From Candidatus Segatella papionis (lineage in GTDB: Bacteria; Bacteroidota; Bacteroidia; Bacteroidales; Bacteroidaceae), in contig DBLF01000081.1 in assembly GCA_002297965.1 (NCBI GenBank), positions 1 through 30,412 on the forward strand: a DNA stretch of 30,412 nucleotides, written 5' to 3'. Below the pieces are notes generated by a model, which saw only the letters and a program-made list of their open reading frames with translations, did not search any database and was not told where the DNA came from. The translations under genes and the position numbers were made by a program. Positions 29,428-30,412 of this stretch are shown here, one piece after another (within the stretch, counting starts at the first letter, position 1; the number at the start of each line of letters is the position of its first letter).

Positions 29428-30291
29428 TTAGCTTCTAGCCTTTCCTCTGAAACTATTTCTTACCAGTGCCGACTCGCAGTTTTGACAGAGAACTTCTGTA
29501 GCCTTATGATGTTGAAACCCTTCTATCATCGCTTTGGCGCGAGGTGAAGAGAGTATTTCTTCGAGCGATTGATGAAAGAGATTGCCAAGGATGACGTCTC
29601 CATTATGGTCGAGGCAGCAGGGAACAAGATTTCCGTCCGACAATACTCCTATCTGCTTGATTAAAGCTTTGCAGAATACCTCTCGGTTTTCCTTGCTTTT
29701 GCCTTTGATGTCGTTCTCAAAGTTGGGCCATTCAAACTTTCTGTCGAACTCGAGGTAAAGGTTATTGCTGAGGCGAAATCCATCGGGGCGTTCCTTCCAG
29801 GGCTGAGGGACATATCTTTCGATGAGGCTCATCACTTCCTCGTTTTCCTTGTCTCTTCCTCCTTGGTTCCAAAGTCTCAGAACGATACAAGTGCCTTTGG
29901 CTGCAGCTTGGGTGGAAAATCGCATTACCTCGTCCATGTATTCGGATAGTTTCCCCTGGGCGTTGCTTTCGTGCGAATGAAGAGATAGCTGTATCTTATG
30001 GGGTAGGGTATCGAGGAGGTTCATCGCTCGATGGAGCAGGGTGCCGTTGCTGGTGAGCACTGTCTTGAACCCCTTTTCTCTTGCTGTCGTGATAAACTGG
30101 GGCAGGAGAGGGTGGAGCAGCGGCTCGCCCATGAGATGGAAATAGAGAAAGCAGACCTTCCCTCGAATCTTATCCGTGAGCAGGTCGAATTCCTCGGCAC
30201 TCAACTGTCTTTTGCTTCGCGTATGCTTGGGGCAAAAGTCGCAGTTGAGGTTGCAAGTGTTCGTTATTTCTATGTAGCAGCGGTCTATCAT
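29428..30291 (-). CDS. Radical SAM/SPASM domain protein
   Basis: A 287-residue protein with the radical SAM cluster motif TNTCNLNCDFC (Cys13, Cys17, Cys20), the GE motif in HLMGEPLLHP and TSNGTLL. The C-terminal SPASM-like region carries FCKALIKQIGV, LVPCCLDHNGDVILGNLF, SLEEILSSPRAK and LCQNC, so extra iron-sulphur clusters are likely. Family members modify peptides or act in enzyme maturation; the substrate is unknown and no short precursor peptide gene is visible nearby. It heads a two-gene transcript with the GH5 enzyme, an uncommon pairing. Confidence 0.9.
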   Translation of the reverse strand: MIDRCYIEITNTCNLNCDFCPKHTRSKRQLSAEEFDLLTDKIRGKVCFLYFHLMGEPLLHPLLPQFITTAREKGFKTVLTSNGTLLHRAMNLLDTLPHKIQLSLHSHESNAQGKLSEYMDEVMRFSTQAAAKGTCIVLRLWNQGGRDKENEEVMSLIERYVPQPWKERPDGFRLSNNLYLEFDRKFEWPNFENDIKGKSKENREVFCKALIKQIGVLSDGNLVPCCLDHNGDVILGNLFHQSLEEILSSPRAKAMIEGFQHHKATEVLCQNCESALVRNSFRGKARS

Positions 30292-30328
30292 TTTTACTGA
30301 AGTGGATAATCTTTCTGTAATTCAGGTG

Positions 30329-30336
30329 CAAAGATA
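30329..30336 (-). promoter_or_regulatory. -7 box of the radical SAM-GH5 operon
   Basis: The minus strand reads TATCTTTG, matching TAnnTTTG, about 38 nt before the ATG at 30291. No exact -33 TTTG at 19-21 nt. Confidence 0.6.
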
Positions 30337-30382
30337 GTTATTTTTATTGAGAAAAGAAAGAAAAAAGGATAAAAATGAAAAA

Positions 30383-30410
30383 AGCCTTCTGAAATTACTT
30401 TCAGAAGGCT
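30383..30410 (-). terminator. Terminator of a gene beyond the right edge
   Basis: AGCCTTCTGAAA (30383-30394) and TTTCAGAAGGCT (30399-30410) form a perfect 12-bp stem with loop TTAC. On the minus strand a T run follows, so it ends a minus-strand transcript entering from the right; use on the plus strand cannot be judged. Confidence 0.82.
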
Positions 30411-30412
30411 CT

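Overview
The window looks like chromosomal DNA of a gut-type Bacteroidota, most likely Prevotellaceae (Prevotella/Segatella). Evidence: repeated promoters of the Bacteroidota -33/-7 type (TTTG-N19/20-TAnnTTTG, seen cleanly at about 4723, 19206, 21920 and 25289); few Shine-Dalgarno sequences; Bacteroidales families such as DUF4230, DUF4199, DUF6048 and DUF6452; a DUF4982-type GH2 beta-galactosidase and a GH5 endoglucanase. No phage, transposase, CRISPR array or rRNA operon was seen.

Layout. 1-901: 3' end of a GH2 beta-galactosidase. 1066-1647: GNAT acetyltransferase, then a strong terminator. 4700 down to 1992 (minus): two DUF4230 paralogues and an AgcS amino-acid:sodium symporter from one clear promoter. 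6626 down to 4954 (minus): TPR membrane protein, ribH and a small hypothetical protein. Divergent from it is recF (6833-7933), then a gap with an ECF-sigma-like promoter and a terminator but no gene, then a lipoprotein. 18781 down to 8908 (minus): a long co-directional run of DUF4199, GT2 glycosyltransferase, DUF6452, DUF6048, ApbE, Crp/Fnr regulator, M3 peptidase, dCMP deaminase, S41 protease, 5-formyl-THF cyclo-ligase and a DUF721/DciA-like protein. 19237 down to 18952 (minus): SRP RNA and tRNA-Thr(UGU) in one apparent precursor. 22523 down to 19332 (minus): a ThiE-like protein and mutS2.

22664-27268 (plus) is the most accessory-like part: a lipoprotein/TPR/HisKA_3 histidine kinase whose reading frame is broken, a LuxR-type response regulator, a stand-alone 69-residue LuxR HTH protein with its own promoter, an exported protein made of two similar halves, and a lipoprotein. 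An operator-like 18-bp motif (AAAC-N2-TAGTTTTGCGTT) lies upstream of both the kinase and the stand-alone HTH gene. Together these could be one envelope-sensing regulatory unit. 28176 down to 27355 is thiD; 30291 down to 28445 is a radical SAM/SPASM protein and a GH5 endoglucanase. The gap between GH5 and thiD holds a 22-bp-period repeat array ending in a long palindrome.

Most of the window is ordinary housekeeping sequence. The points worth a second look are the kinase frameshift and its neighbourhood, the ECF-type promoter driving an apparently non-coding transcript, the repeat/palindrome array beside GH5, the SRP RNA-tRNA precursor, and the near-leaderless mutS2 promoter. All functional calls were made by reading motifs; no database search was run.
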